From contig JAEZEI010000064.1 of the NCBI GenBank assembly GCA_023417815.1, forward strand, positions 1-64,000: a stretch of DNA of 64,000 bases, read 5' to 3'. Below, piece by piece: positions 52,359 through 59,982 of the stretch (positions are counted from its first letter, which is position 1; every line of letters begins with the position of its first letter). The stretch is from Bacteroidota bacterium (GTDB lineage: Bacteria > Bacteroidota > Bacteroidia > Chitinophagales > Chitinophagaceae). The notes under the pieces are model-generated. The model was not told where the DNA came from. It was given only the letters and a program-made list of their open reading frames with translations, and made no database searches. Both the position numbers and the translations under genes were made by a program.

Positions 52359-53339
52359 CTAAAACATGGTAGCGAGAATATCATCAATGGTGAACCCGCG
52401 GAAATAATCATCTATATGGAAGGATGACAGGCGTTCTCTAATAGCACCTTCATGATGCGCGATGCCCGTTAAACATTTTTCAATTTCGGAAACATCTTTA
52501 TGATTGAAAAAATCTCCAAAGATCTTAATGTCGCGGATCATTCCTTTATGTACATCAAGGTTTATTTCCATTGTTCCTCCCTGGGTTCGTATTCCCTTAC
52601 GAAATGCATAGTCCGGCGAATAACCGTAGTTCCATTCATGTGTAGCATATCGTGAATCACATATCTCCTTTATTTTGGTTTTATCAGCTTCTGTAAAGTC
52701 ATAAATCCTTGCACCGGGAAAAGTTCTGAGAACATGATCCATGATCCTGTTGGTGAATTCTTCAATAGTTATAGGCTCAGAAAGGTGTTCAGAGATATTC
52801 GTTACTCTTTTGGGAACCGATTTTACCGCCTTGTCTATATATTTTAAGGGATTTATCCTGAGCGCCTCGCTTACATTACGCATTTCTGAACTGAAAAGCA
52901 GGGTTCCATGATGCAGGATCTTGTTCTTGAAAATATGTTCTGCGTTACCGGAGATCTTTTTTCCGTCAATAGTAAGATCATTCCTGCCTTCAAATTTTGC
53001 CTTAACCCCAAGGGAGTTTAATACTTCCAGGATCGGCCTTGTATATTTCTCAAAATCCATCAGCGAGGAGTCCTCGCCAGTTTGCGTGAAGGAAAAATTC
53101 AGGTTGCCCATATCATGGTAAACCGCACCACCGCCAGACAGTCTTCTCACTACATGAATATTTTGCTGTTTCACATATTCATGATTAATCTCGGCGTTAG
53201 TATTCTGATGTTTGCCGACTATAATAGCGTTGTCATTTCGCCATAGCATAAAACAGTCTTCCTCAATATGCCGGAAAATGTATTCATCCGTAGCAATATT
53301 TAAATAAGGGTCAGTGCAGTTATTCTGGATACAAAGCAT
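52359..53339 (-). CDS. lplA: Lipoate-protein ligase
   Basis: The 326-residue protein attaches lipoate to E2 and H proteins. The lipoyl-AMP-binding motif is RRLSGGGAVYHDMGN (65-79), and DGKKISGNAE (125-134) holds the catalytic Lys. The N-terminal catalytic domain is about 1-245, and the C-terminal accessory domain about 250-326 with TQGGTMEINLDVHKG. It therefore looks like a full-length LplA able to use free lipoate with ATP. It lies 44 bases after the peroxiredoxin operon's last gene, with a terminator between. Confidence 0.9.
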   Translation of the reverse strand: MLCIQNNCTDPYLNIATDEYIFRHIEEDCFMLWRNDNAIIVGKHQNTNAEINHEYVKQQNIHVVRRLSGGGAVYHDMGNLNFSFTQTGEDSSLMDFEKYTRPILEVLNSLGVKAKFEGRNDLTIDGKKISGNAEHIFKNKILHHGTLLFSSEMRNVSEALRINPLKYIDKAVKSVPKRVTNISEHLSEPITIEEFTNRIMDHVLRTFPGARIYDFTEADKTKIKEICDSRYATHEWNYGYSPDYAFRKGIRTQGGTMEINLDVHKGMIRDIKIFGDFFNHKDVSEIEKCLTGIAHHEGAIRERLSSFHIDDYFRGFTIDDILATMF

Positions 53340-53350
53340 GATTTCAAATT

Positions 53351-53378
53351 AAAAAAAGCAGGAAGTGATCCTGCTTTT
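53351..53378 (-). terminator. Terminator of the peroxiredoxin operon
   Basis: On the minus strand AAAAGCAGGA and TCCTGCTTTT form a 10-bp stem around a 5-nt loop, followed by TTT. It lies 5 bases after the stop of the last gene of the operon. Confidence 0.88.
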
Positions 53379-53383
53379 CGATT

Positions 53384-53641
53384 TTATCGGTCTATGGAAC
53401 CTTTTACACGTTCCATGAATTTATTCATGGCATTTGTGCGGCTTTCCCCTTCATTCATGAGCTTTTTAACCTCAAGAGCTCCATGAAAGTTGGAGATGAA
53501 CTCGCCCAGCACATCAAGCTCTTCATCTTTCAGTGATTCGCATTCCGCAAGGGCTTCGAGGGTTTCCAGGGTTTCCTCCAGGTAGTCCTCATCCCTGTCT
53601 GAGGCGAATTGCACCAGGTGCTTAATTATTGGTAACCGCAT
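53384..53641 (-). CDS. Small helical protein of the peroxiredoxin-thioredoxin operon (DUF6952-like)
   Basis: The 85-residue protein is acidic and helical (MRLPIIKHLVQFASDRDEDY, TLETLEALAECESLKDEEL). It matches my memory of a small family listed as DUF6952, found beside Prx and Trx genes in Bacteroidota. The function is unknown. Its start lies 20 bases inside the thioredoxin gene, so the two are translated together, and it is the last gene before a terminator. A role as an accessory or redox partner is inferred from position only. Confidence 0.78.
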   Translation of the reverse strand: MRLPIIKHLVQFASDRDEDYLEETLETLEALAECESLKDEELDVLGEFISNFHGALEVKKLMNEGESRTNAMNKFMERVKGSIDR

Positions 53642-53936
53642 TTATCAGTTCTATTAGATTTTCAGCCTTATTTGTCTGAACCTGGTTCACCAGGCTTCCT
53701 TTTGAAAATGCTGCGAATGTTGGCAGGTTATCCACTGTAGCCAGCTTCCTTGATTCCGGAAATTTTTCAGCATCGGCTACAACGAATACGGCCTTCTCAT
53801 TTTCGCCGGCCATTTTTTTGAATTTAGGTTTCATTATCCTGCAGTTTCCGCACCATCCCGCACTGTATTGTACAATAACAGTTTCATTGTTTGCGATGAT
53901 CTCTGCAAGATTATCCTGTTCGAGTTCTATCAACAT
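53622..53936 (-). CDS. Thioredoxin-family protein
   Basis: The start at 53936 gives MLIELEQDNLAEIIANNETV; the longer frame overlaps the Prx gene and adds residues without family support. The 104-residue product has the active site GWCGNC (27-32), with Cys29 and Cys32, and the cis-Pro region VDNLPTFAAFSKG. The Asn in the CGNC core in place of the usual CGPC changes the redox potential in principle. It starts 10 bases after the peroxiredoxin stop, so it probably reduces that enzyme. Confidence 0.9.
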   Translation of the reverse strand: MLIELEQDNLAEIIANNETVIVQYSAGWCGNCRIMKPKFKKMAGENEKAVFVVADAEKFPESRKLATVDNLPTFAAFSKGSLVNQVQTNKAENLIELINAVTNN

Positions 53937-53946
53937 ACCCAAAGTT

Positions 53947-54585
53947 TTAGTTTGTAGAAAAATATTCAGAAACACCTTCGCGCGAAGCGGTCATGGCTTC
54001 TTTGCCTTCTTCCCAATTTGCAGGGCAAACCTCGCCATGCTTTTGAACATGGGTGTAGGCATCAACGATGCGCAGGTATTCATTTACATTGCGTCCTATA
54101 GGCATATGGTTAACGCTTTCATGAACCACAGTGCCTTCTTCATCTATAAGATAAGTAGCACGGTAGGTAACATTATCACCTTCCAGTAATGTTGCTCCTG
54201 AATTCTCATCCATTCCCACGATTTCGGCATCCAGGATACCCAAAACACCTGCAAGATTACGATTGCTGTCTGCGATCAATGGATAAGTCACTCCTTCAAT
54301 TCCACCATTATCCTTCGAGGTGTTCAACCATGCAAAATGGACTTCGGCGGTATCACAGCTTGCACCAATAAGGAGGGTATTCCTCTTTGCAAACTCTTCC
54401 TGGGCCTCCTGGAAGGCATGTAATTCAGTAGGGCAAACAAAGGTGAAATCCTTTGGATACCAGAATAACAGGATCTTTTTCTTTTCCTGGATTGCTTTCT
54501 CAAGAACATTCATTTCAAAAGTGTCGCCCATGTGATCGATGGCCTTCACATTAATGCCAGGGAATTTTTTACCAACTGTCGTCAT
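53947..54585 (-). CDS. Two-Cys peroxiredoxin (AhpC/Prx1 type)
   Basis: The 212-residue protein reduces hydrogen peroxide and alkyl peroxides. The peroxidatic Cys51 lies in DFTFVCPTE and the resolving Cys187 in GEVCPANW. The length and the YF-type end (GVSEYFSTN) are those of typical 2-Cys Prx. It is the first gene of the operon Prx - Trx - small helical protein. An exact TAATTTTG -7 element lies 45 bases upstream. No AhpF gene is present, so the linked Trx is the likely reductant. Confidence 0.92.
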   Translation of the reverse strand: MTTVGKKFPGINVKAIDHMGDTFEMNVLEKAIQEKKKILLFWYPKDFTFVCPTELHAFQEAQEEFAKRNTLLIGASCDTAEVHFAWLNTSKDNGGIEGVTYPLIADSNRNLAGVLGILDAEIVGMDENSGATLLEGDNVTYRATYLIDEEGTVVHESVNHMPIGRNVNEYLRIVDAYTHVQKHGEVCPANWEEGKEAMTASREGVSEYFSTN

Positions 54586-54629
54586 AACTATCTGTTTCTT
54601 ATTAAAATTTAGTTTTTTGATTCCGGGGG

Positions 54630-54637
54630 CAAAATTA
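54630..54637 (-). promoter_or_regulatory. Bacteroidota -7 element for the Prx operon
   Basis: On the minus strand TAATTTTG matches TAnnTTTG and lies 44 bases before the Prx start. No -33 partner or oxidative-stress regulator site could be recognised. Confidence 0.45.
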
Positions 54638-54723
54638 GCATAAAGGCTTCATCTTACGGGTGTTCATAATCTAATAATTCGGTAAAATTTCAATACAAGA
54701 ACGCCCCCGGGAAGCCAGTTAAG

Positions 54724-54731
54724 TAACTTTG
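54724..54731 (+). promoter_or_regulatory. Bacteroidota -7 element before a 22-residue frame
   Basis: TAACTTTG matches TAnnTTTG and its last base is 4 bases before the ATG at 54736. It gives the short frame some support, but no -33 element was seen. Confidence 0.4.
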
Positions 54732-54735
54732 CATT

Positions 54736-54804
54736 ATGCAGGTAATTGGCAGAATACTGAGGTTTATCGCATCTCTTTTTAGTAAGAAAGAATGCTGCAG
54801 GTAA
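54736..54804 (+). CDS. Candidate 22-residue small protein
   Basis: A short frame reads MQVIGRILRFIASLFSKKEC followed by CR and a stop. It is an amphipathic or membrane-binding helix followed by a basic tail and two adjacent Cys residues. An exact -7 element ends 4 bases before the ATG. The frame is too short for statistics, and it lacks a visible ribosome-binding site, which would fit a leaderless message. It could equally be a chance frame in the spacer between the Prx operon and the 54870 gene. Confidence 0.3.
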   Translation: MQVIGRILRFIASLFSKKECCR

Positions 54805-54822
54805 TTGATGCATAATGGACAT

Positions 54823-54845
54823 AAAAAAGGCTGGAAATTCCAGCC
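54823..54845 (-). terminator. Terminator of the 54870 gene
   Basis: On the minus strand GGCTGG and CCAGCC pair over 6 bp around 5 bases and are followed by TTTTTTAT. It lies 25 bases after the stop of the small hydrophilic gene and supports that gene being transcribed. Confidence 0.8.
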
Positions 54846-54869
54846 GGTATCCAGATCTCCAGAAAGTTA

Positions 54870-55073
54870 TCACATATGCTCGTCTCTTTCCCGGTCTGCT
54901 TCTTCCTTTGATTTATTTGTATCAAATTTATGGCCGGTGCCATGCATCAATGAAGATACCGGCCCTTCCATATTTTTCTGAGGGTCTGTAGTATTAAGCG
55001 TTTCCTCTTCAGGTTTCACCGGCGCCGTTTCTTTGTTGCTCCGGTCTTCGTGATTTTTGTTATCGTGTGCCAT
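54870..55073 (-). CDS. Small hydrophilic, probably disordered protein
   Basis: The 67-residue protein is rich in Lys, Glu, Asp, Asn and Thr (KNHEDRSNKETAPVKPEEET) and ends KEEADRERDEHM. It has no hydrophobic segment. It is similar in style to the 45409-45639 product, though not clearly homologous. The gene has a proper terminator downstream (54823-54845), which favours it being real. The function is unknown. Confidence 0.6.
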   Translation of the reverse strand: MAHDNKNHEDRSNKETAPVKPEEETLNTTDPQKNMEGPVSSLMHGTGHKFDTNKSKEEADRERDEHM

Positions 55074-55232
55074 AATGAATATTTTACCTTCAATATTGCA
55101 AAGCCTTTGCCATTGATGTGTAAGGTTCTATGAATTTTGTGCTTTTCATACCTAATAGCCAGCTATCCAGTATTTTTTGCCGCCTATGATGTTTCCCTGA
55201 AACACTGATATTTGAATTATTATTCTTGCCCT

Positions 55233-57893
55233 ATGAAAAGAATTTTTATTCTTCTATTAACTATCTGCTTTAGCTCTGCAGTTTTTGCTCAAAAGGACAC
55301 AACAATCCCTCAGAGAAAATATACCACCAAACCCGTTCAGGAAGGATCTATCAACATTGATGGGATCCCGACCGAAGATGCCTGGAATAATGTTGACTGG
55401 GCGGGCGATTTTATTCAGAACCAGCCGAATGAAGGTAAGCCTCCATCCCAGCCCACAAGGTTTAAAATTGCGTACGACAGCAAATTTCTTTATGTGGCTT
55501 ATGATTGTATCGATATTTCCCCGGACAGCATCAGCAACCGTATGGGGAGAAGGGACGACTTTCCCGGCGATTGGGTGGAAATTAATATCGACAGTTACAA
55601 TGATAACCTTACTGCGTTTTCCTTCACCCTTTCAGCCTCCGGTGTTCGGGGAGATGAATTCGTTTCCAATAATGGAAATAACTGGGATGGGAACTGGAAC
55701 CCCATCTGGTATGCGAAGACGCACATCCATGAGAAAGGCTGGACAGCGGAAATAAAGATTCCTTTAAGCCAGTTGCGGTACGGAAATGAAAAGGAAAAAG
55801 TTTGGGGTTTCCAGGTCCAACGAAGAATATTCAGAAAGGAAGAAAGATCAATCTACCAGTATATTCCACAAAATTCAGGCGTTTGGGTAAGCGCCTTTGC
55901 GGAATTAAATGGACTTAATGATATTCCTTTTCACCGACAGCTTGAAATAGCGCCCTACTTCACAGTGCAAACCGATGCTTATCCAAAGCAGCCGGGCAAT
56001 CCTTTTGCTGACGGATTCGATACCCGCGTAAGTGGAGGACTTGATGGAAAGGTTGCCGTTACGAATGATCTAATTCTTGACTTTACCGTTAACCCCGACT
56101 TTGGCCAGGTTGAAGCTGATCCTTCGCAGGTAAGGATAGATGGTTTTCAGAATTTCTTTGATGAAAGAAGGCCTTTCTTTATTGAAAGCAGGAATATTTT
56201 CAATTACCAGGTTACGGGATCCGCTGCAGGAGGAGACTATGATTCCGACCTGCTTTTCTATTCCAGGAGGATCGGGGGGTCACCCCATGGTTACCCGGGT
56301 GTGAATACTGGAGAATATGTAGATCATCCTCAAAATACCACCATCCTTGGTGCAGCCAAATTCAGCGGTAAAACTAAAAGTGGCTGGAGTATAGGTGTAC
56401 TGGAAAGCATTACGGAACGTGAACGGGCAACCATCGACAGTTTTGGAAAGCGAACCAAGGAAATTGTGGAACCCCTTACCAGCTACTTTGTAAGCCGGGT
56501 CCAGAAAGATATTAATGAGGGGAACACCGTTATCGGCGGCATTTTTACTGCAGTGAACAGGGAGAAATATCTTTCCCATATGCTGCACAGCAGCGCTTAT
56601 AGTGGCGGTGTTGATGTGACACATTTCTGGAAGAACAGGACATGGTACGTTCGTGGAAATTTCATTTTCAGCAATGTGAATGGAAGTAAGGAATCCATTC
56701 TGAATACCCAGCGCTCGATCACTCACCTATTCCAGCGCCCGGATGCGCCAGAAGTTGAACTGGACCCTAACCGTACCTCGCTTACAGGAACCGGAGGAAC
56801 CTTCCGGTTTGGTAAAAGTGGTGGAAAAATGGGGAAACTGGGCCAGGTCTTCAGGTTTGAAACCGGCCTTACTATGCGCTCGCCCGAACTGGAGCTGAAT
56901 GATATCGGCTTTATGAACAATTCGAACGAAATAAATCACTTTACCTGGGCAGGCCTTCGCTTTCAGCGCCAGTTCTCCGTCTTCAGAAATGCCGGGATCA
57001 ATTATAATCACTGGCTGAGATGGGATTTTTCAGGAAAGATGCTCTATAAGCAAACTAATGTTAACGCCTTCGCCACGTTCAGAAATAACTGGAATACCAG
57101 TACAAGCCTAACCTGGAATCCCTATGATATATCCAATACTGCTTTGCGTGGAGCAGGGGCGGTACGCCGGGTACCCGGAATTGGATGGAACTATGGCATA
57201 GGTACAGATTCCAGAAAGAAAGTTTATGGCAGTGCCAGCATCTTTAACTGGTGGGGCTTTGACAATGCGATGCGTACCAAAAGTTATGGAGCATCTCTTG
57301 TGGTGATCCCTGTGGATGCAATGAGTATAAGCCTGAGTGCTAATTATGAAGATTATGTTAGAAGGCAGGATCAATACGTAGATAACGTAAACTACAATGG
57401 CACCATACGCTCTATCGTAAGTAAGGTGGAACAAAAGACCATCAGGATCACAAGTCGTATGAGCTATAATATTACCCCTGATTTCACCATCCAGTTCTAT
57501 GGCCAGCCATTTATTACGCGGCCATTATACAAGGACTTCGGGTGGGTGTCGGCACCACTGGCAAAAGACTACGATGCCAGGTTCACAAAGTTCACTGATG
57601 ACCAGATAAGCTATGTTGCAGGAGTTTATAATGTAGATGAAGACAGGGATGGAAATGTAGACTATTCCTTTGGCAAGCCTGATTTCAATTTCGTGCAGTT
57701 CCGCTCAAATCTCATTCTTCGCTGGGAATACCGCCCGGGATCAGAAATGTACCTTGTGTGGGCAAGCGGAAATACTTCCGATGCATTTGGAGAGCTCGAC
57801 ACGCCTGTCTTCCAAAGCCTGATCGATAATGCCTTCACAGGCAATGTCAGGAACAGTTTCCTGTTCAAGGTTACATACCGGTTCCTGAAATAA
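55233..57893 (+). CDS. DUF5916 protein with CBM9-like domain
   Basis: The start at 55233 gives MKRIFILLLTICFSSAVFAQ, a signal peptide; the longer frame uses a TTG. The 886-residue protein has a CBM9-like domain at about 35-215 (INIDGIPTEDAWNNVDWAGD, FLYVAYDCID, GWTAEIKIPLSQL), followed by DUF5916. The latter has LDFTVNPDFGQVEADPSQV and FFDERRPFFIES, and the C-terminal half has many alternating strands ending in FKVTYRFLK, as in outer-membrane barrels. The family is common in Bacteroidota and sometimes called membrane-associated hydrolase, but no catalytic role is proven. Its stop directly abuts the convergent DUF6370-like gene. Confidence 0.87.
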   Translation: MKRIFILLLTICFSSAVFAQKDTTIPQRKYTTKPVQEGSINIDGIPTEDAWNNVDWAGDFIQNQPNEGKPPSQPTRFKIAYDSKFLYVAYDCIDISPDSISNRMGRRDDFPGDWVEINIDSYNDNLTAFSFTLSASGVRGDEFVSNNGNNWDGNWNPIWYAKTHIHEKGWTAEIKIPLSQLRYGNEKEKVWGFQVQRRIFRKEERSIYQYIPQNSGVWVSAFAELNGLNDIPFHRQLEIAPYFTVQTDAYPKQPGNPFADGFDTRVSGGLDGKVAVTNDLILDFTVNPDFGQVEADPSQVRIDGFQNFFDERRPFFIESRNIFNYQVTGSAAGGDYDSDLLFYSRRIGGSPHGYPGVNTGEYVDHPQNTTILGAAKFSGKTKSGWSIGVLESITERERATIDSFGKRTKEIVEPLTSYFVSRVQKDINEGNTVIGGIFTAVNREKYLSHMLHSSAYSGGVDVTHFWKNRTWYVRGNFIFSNVNGSKESILNTQRSITHLFQRPDAPEVELDPNRTSLTGTGGTFRFGKSGGKMGKLGQVFRFETGLTMRSPELELNDIGFMNNSNEINHFTWAGLRFQRQFSVFRNAGINYNHWLRWDFSGKMLYKQTNVNAFATFRNNWNTSTSLTWNPYDISNTALRGAGAVRRVPGIGWNYGIGTDSRKKVYGSASIFNWWGFDNAMRTKSYGASLVVIPVDAMSISLSANYEDYVRRQDQYVDNVNYNGTIRSIVSKVEQKTIRITSRMSYNITPDFTIQFYGQPFITRPLYKDFGWVSAPLAKDYDARFTKFTDDQISYVAGVYNVDEDRDGNVDYSFGKPDFNFVQFRSNLILRWEYRPGSEMYLVWASGNTSDAFGELDTPVFQSLIDNAFTGNVRNSFLFKVTYRFLK

Positions 57894-58235
57894 TCAATTC
57901 TTCGCTGCGGGCAAAAGTTTGAAATAAGTTACCTTATAGCGGTCGTTTTCAAGTTCACCCTGTACTTCTGCTTTTCTTACTGCATTGCAGAAACCTTCTT
58001 TGGCATGCGCATCTCCATGATCATTGATGCCGGTTCCGTCAATGTAAAAGGAGTTCTCTCCGATTCGAACAGCTAAGTCGCATCCTTCTCCGGGAAGTTT
58101 GAACTGGCATTGCCCGCACGAAACTTCAACAGTGCTTACAGGCTTAGTCGCATCAATGGCGCCTGAAGCTTTCTTCTTTTGCGCAAAGGCAGTGCTTGCA
58201 CCAAAACAAAGCAGGATCAAAAATAATTTCTTCAT
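57894..58235 (-). CDS. DUF6370-like small secreted Cys-rich protein
   Basis: The start at 58235 gives MKKLFLILLCFGASTAFAQK, a signal peptide. The 113-residue product has four Cys residues in the mature part (VSCGQCQF, GEGCDLAV, GFCNAVRKA), with DGTGINDHGDAHAKEGFCN between. This pattern fits DUF6370, a Bacteroidota family of unknown function that may bind a metal or form disulfides. It ends at the convergent DUF5916 stop, and the hutU gene lies upstream across an 80-base spacer. Confidence 0.82.
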   Translation of the reverse strand: MKKLFLILLCFGASTAFAQKKKASGAIDATKPVSTVEVSCGQCQFKLPGEGCDLAVRIGENSFYIDGTGINDHGDAHAKEGFCNAVRKAEVQGELENDRYKVTYFKLLPAAKN

Positions 58236-58314
58236 TTCTGAAATTTTTATAAATGTACACCAGTTGGCCAACATGAATTATGAGCCTGGTCATGAGTTCC
58301 GGTATTATCAATTA

Positions 58315-59982
58315 TCAGATAAAAGTCTTTAGTCTTTCCCTGATATCAAGGCCGTGAAGTTTAGCCATTTCCTGCGCCGATTCATATCCGGCATCAGCAT
58401 GCCTGATCACACCCATTCCCGGATCATTCCGTAGCACACGGGAAAGCCTGTCTGCAGCGGCTTCAGTACCGTCTGCAACTATCACCATGCCTGCATGAAT
58501 AGAATATCCCATTCCAACTCCACCGCCATGATGTAATGAAACCCAGGAAGCCCCACCGGCGGTATTTACCAGGGCATTCAGGACTGGCCAGTCTGCAACA
58601 GCATCTGAACCATCCAGCATTGCTTCTGTTTCCCTGTTAGGCGATGCTACAGACCCGGTATCCAGGTGGTCGCGGCCAATAACGATCGGTGCCTTTACCT
58701 TACCGGTCCTGACAAGTTCATTAAAGGCGAGGCCGGCTTTTTCGCGGTCACCTTGCCCGATCCAGCAAATACGTGCAGGCAAACCCTGGAACGCGATCTT
58801 TTCCTGCGCCATTTTTATCCAGCGTATCATTCCTTTGTTTTGCGGGAACAATTCCATCATCACTTCATCTGTAACCCTGATATCCTCCGGGTCGCCACTT
58901 AAGGCAGCCCAACGGAAAGGTCCTTTTCCTTCACAAAACAATGGCCTGATATAGGCAGGCACAAATCCAGGAAAATCAAAAGCATTCTCAAGTCCGCGCT
59001 CCTTCGCCCTGGCTCTTATATTATTACCATAGTCGAAAGTTATGGCCCCGAGTTTCTGCAATTCCAGCATCAATTCTACGTGAAGCCTCATGCTTGAATA
59101 GCTTAGATCTATATACTTAGCAGGATCTGAGTTTCGAAGCGAGTTAGCTTCCTCATTGGATAGGGTATGAGGAATATAACCGATCAACGGGTCATGTGCC
59201 GAGGTTTGATCTGTTAAGGTATCCGGTACTATATTTCTTTCAATCAAGCGTTGCAGTAAGTGCACAGCATTGCAAAGTACACCGATGCTTTTTGCTTCGC
59301 CTGCATGCTTATACTCAAGGGCTGCATCAATAGCCATATCTATATCAGTGAATTTTTCATCGAGGTAACGGGTTTCTATCCGCTTATCGATCCTCCATTC
59401 CTCCACTTCTGCGATCAATGCCACTCCTTCATTCATTGTAATTGCGAGAGGTTGAGCACCTCCCATTCCGCCAAGGCCTGCAGTAACATTCAATGTTCCT
59501 TTAAGCGAGCCGTTAAAATGCTTTTCTGCTGCTGCGCTATAAGTTTCATATGTTCCCTGCACAATTCCCTGGCTGCCGATATATATCCAGGAGCCTGCAG
59601 TCATCTGGCCATACATCATAAGCCCCTTCTTTTCAAGCATATCAAAATGCTCCCAGTTTGCCCAGTTTGGCACCAGCTGCGAGTTGGATAGCAAAACCCT
59701 TGGTGCATCCCTGTGCGTTTTAAGCATCGCAACCGGTTTACCCGACTGAATCAGCAATGTTTCGTCTTCCTCGAGGTCTTTCAATGCAGCTATTATAAGT
59801 TCAAGGGAAGCATGGTCCCTTGCGGCTTTTCCCCTCCCCCCGTAAACAATCAGGTCTTCCGGACGTTCCGCAACTTCAGGGTCCAGATTATTAAGGAGCA
59901 TTCTAAGCGCGGCTTCCTGAACCCATCCTTTGCAATTAAGTTTATTGCCAGTCGGCGTTCTTAAAATTGTATCAGTGGTCAT
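58315..59982 (-). CDS. hutU: Urocanate hydratase
   Basis: The 555-residue protein converts urocanate to 4-imidazolone-5-propionate with tightly bound NAD+. Family motifs include GLGGMGGAQPLAITM for NAD binding, ARICWIGQGDREKAGLAFN at about 399-417 with the conserved active-site Cys, SLHHGGGVGMGYSIHAGMV and LRNDPGMGVIRHADAGY. The length is as expected. Its ATG overlaps the hutH stop by 4 bases (ATGA), so translation is coupled. Confidence 0.95.
   Translation of the reverse strand: MTTDTILRTPTGNKLNCKGWVQEAALRMLLNNLDPEVAERPEDLIVYGGRGKAARDHASLELIIAALKDLEEDETLLIQSGKPVAMLKTHRDAPRVLLSNSQLVPNWANWEHFDMLEKKGLMMYGQMTAGSWIYIGSQGIVQGTYETYSAAAEKHFNGSLKGTLNVTAGLGGMGGAQPLAITMNEGVALIAEVEEWRIDKRIETRYLDEKFTDIDMAIDAALEYKHAGEAKSIGVLCNAVHLLQRLIERNIVPDTLTDQTSAHDPLIGYIPHTLSNEEANSLRNSDPAKYIDLSYSSMRLHVELMLELQKLGAITFDYGNNIRARAKERGLENAFDFPGFVPAYIRPLFCEGKGPFRWAALSGDPEDIRVTDEVMMELFPQNKGMIRWIKMAQEKIAFQGLPARICWIGQGDREKAGLAFNELVRTGKVKAPIVIGRDHLDTGSVASPNRETEAMLDGSDAVADWPVLNALVNTAGGASWVSLHHGGGVGMGYSIHAGMVIVADGTEAAADRLSRVLRNDPGMGVIRHADAGYESAQEMAKLHGLDIRERLKTFI

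Noticed and set aside
54664..54873. Minus-strand frame in the spacer after the Prx operon
   Set aside because: It crosses the terminator hairpin at 54823-54845 and has no recognisable product.
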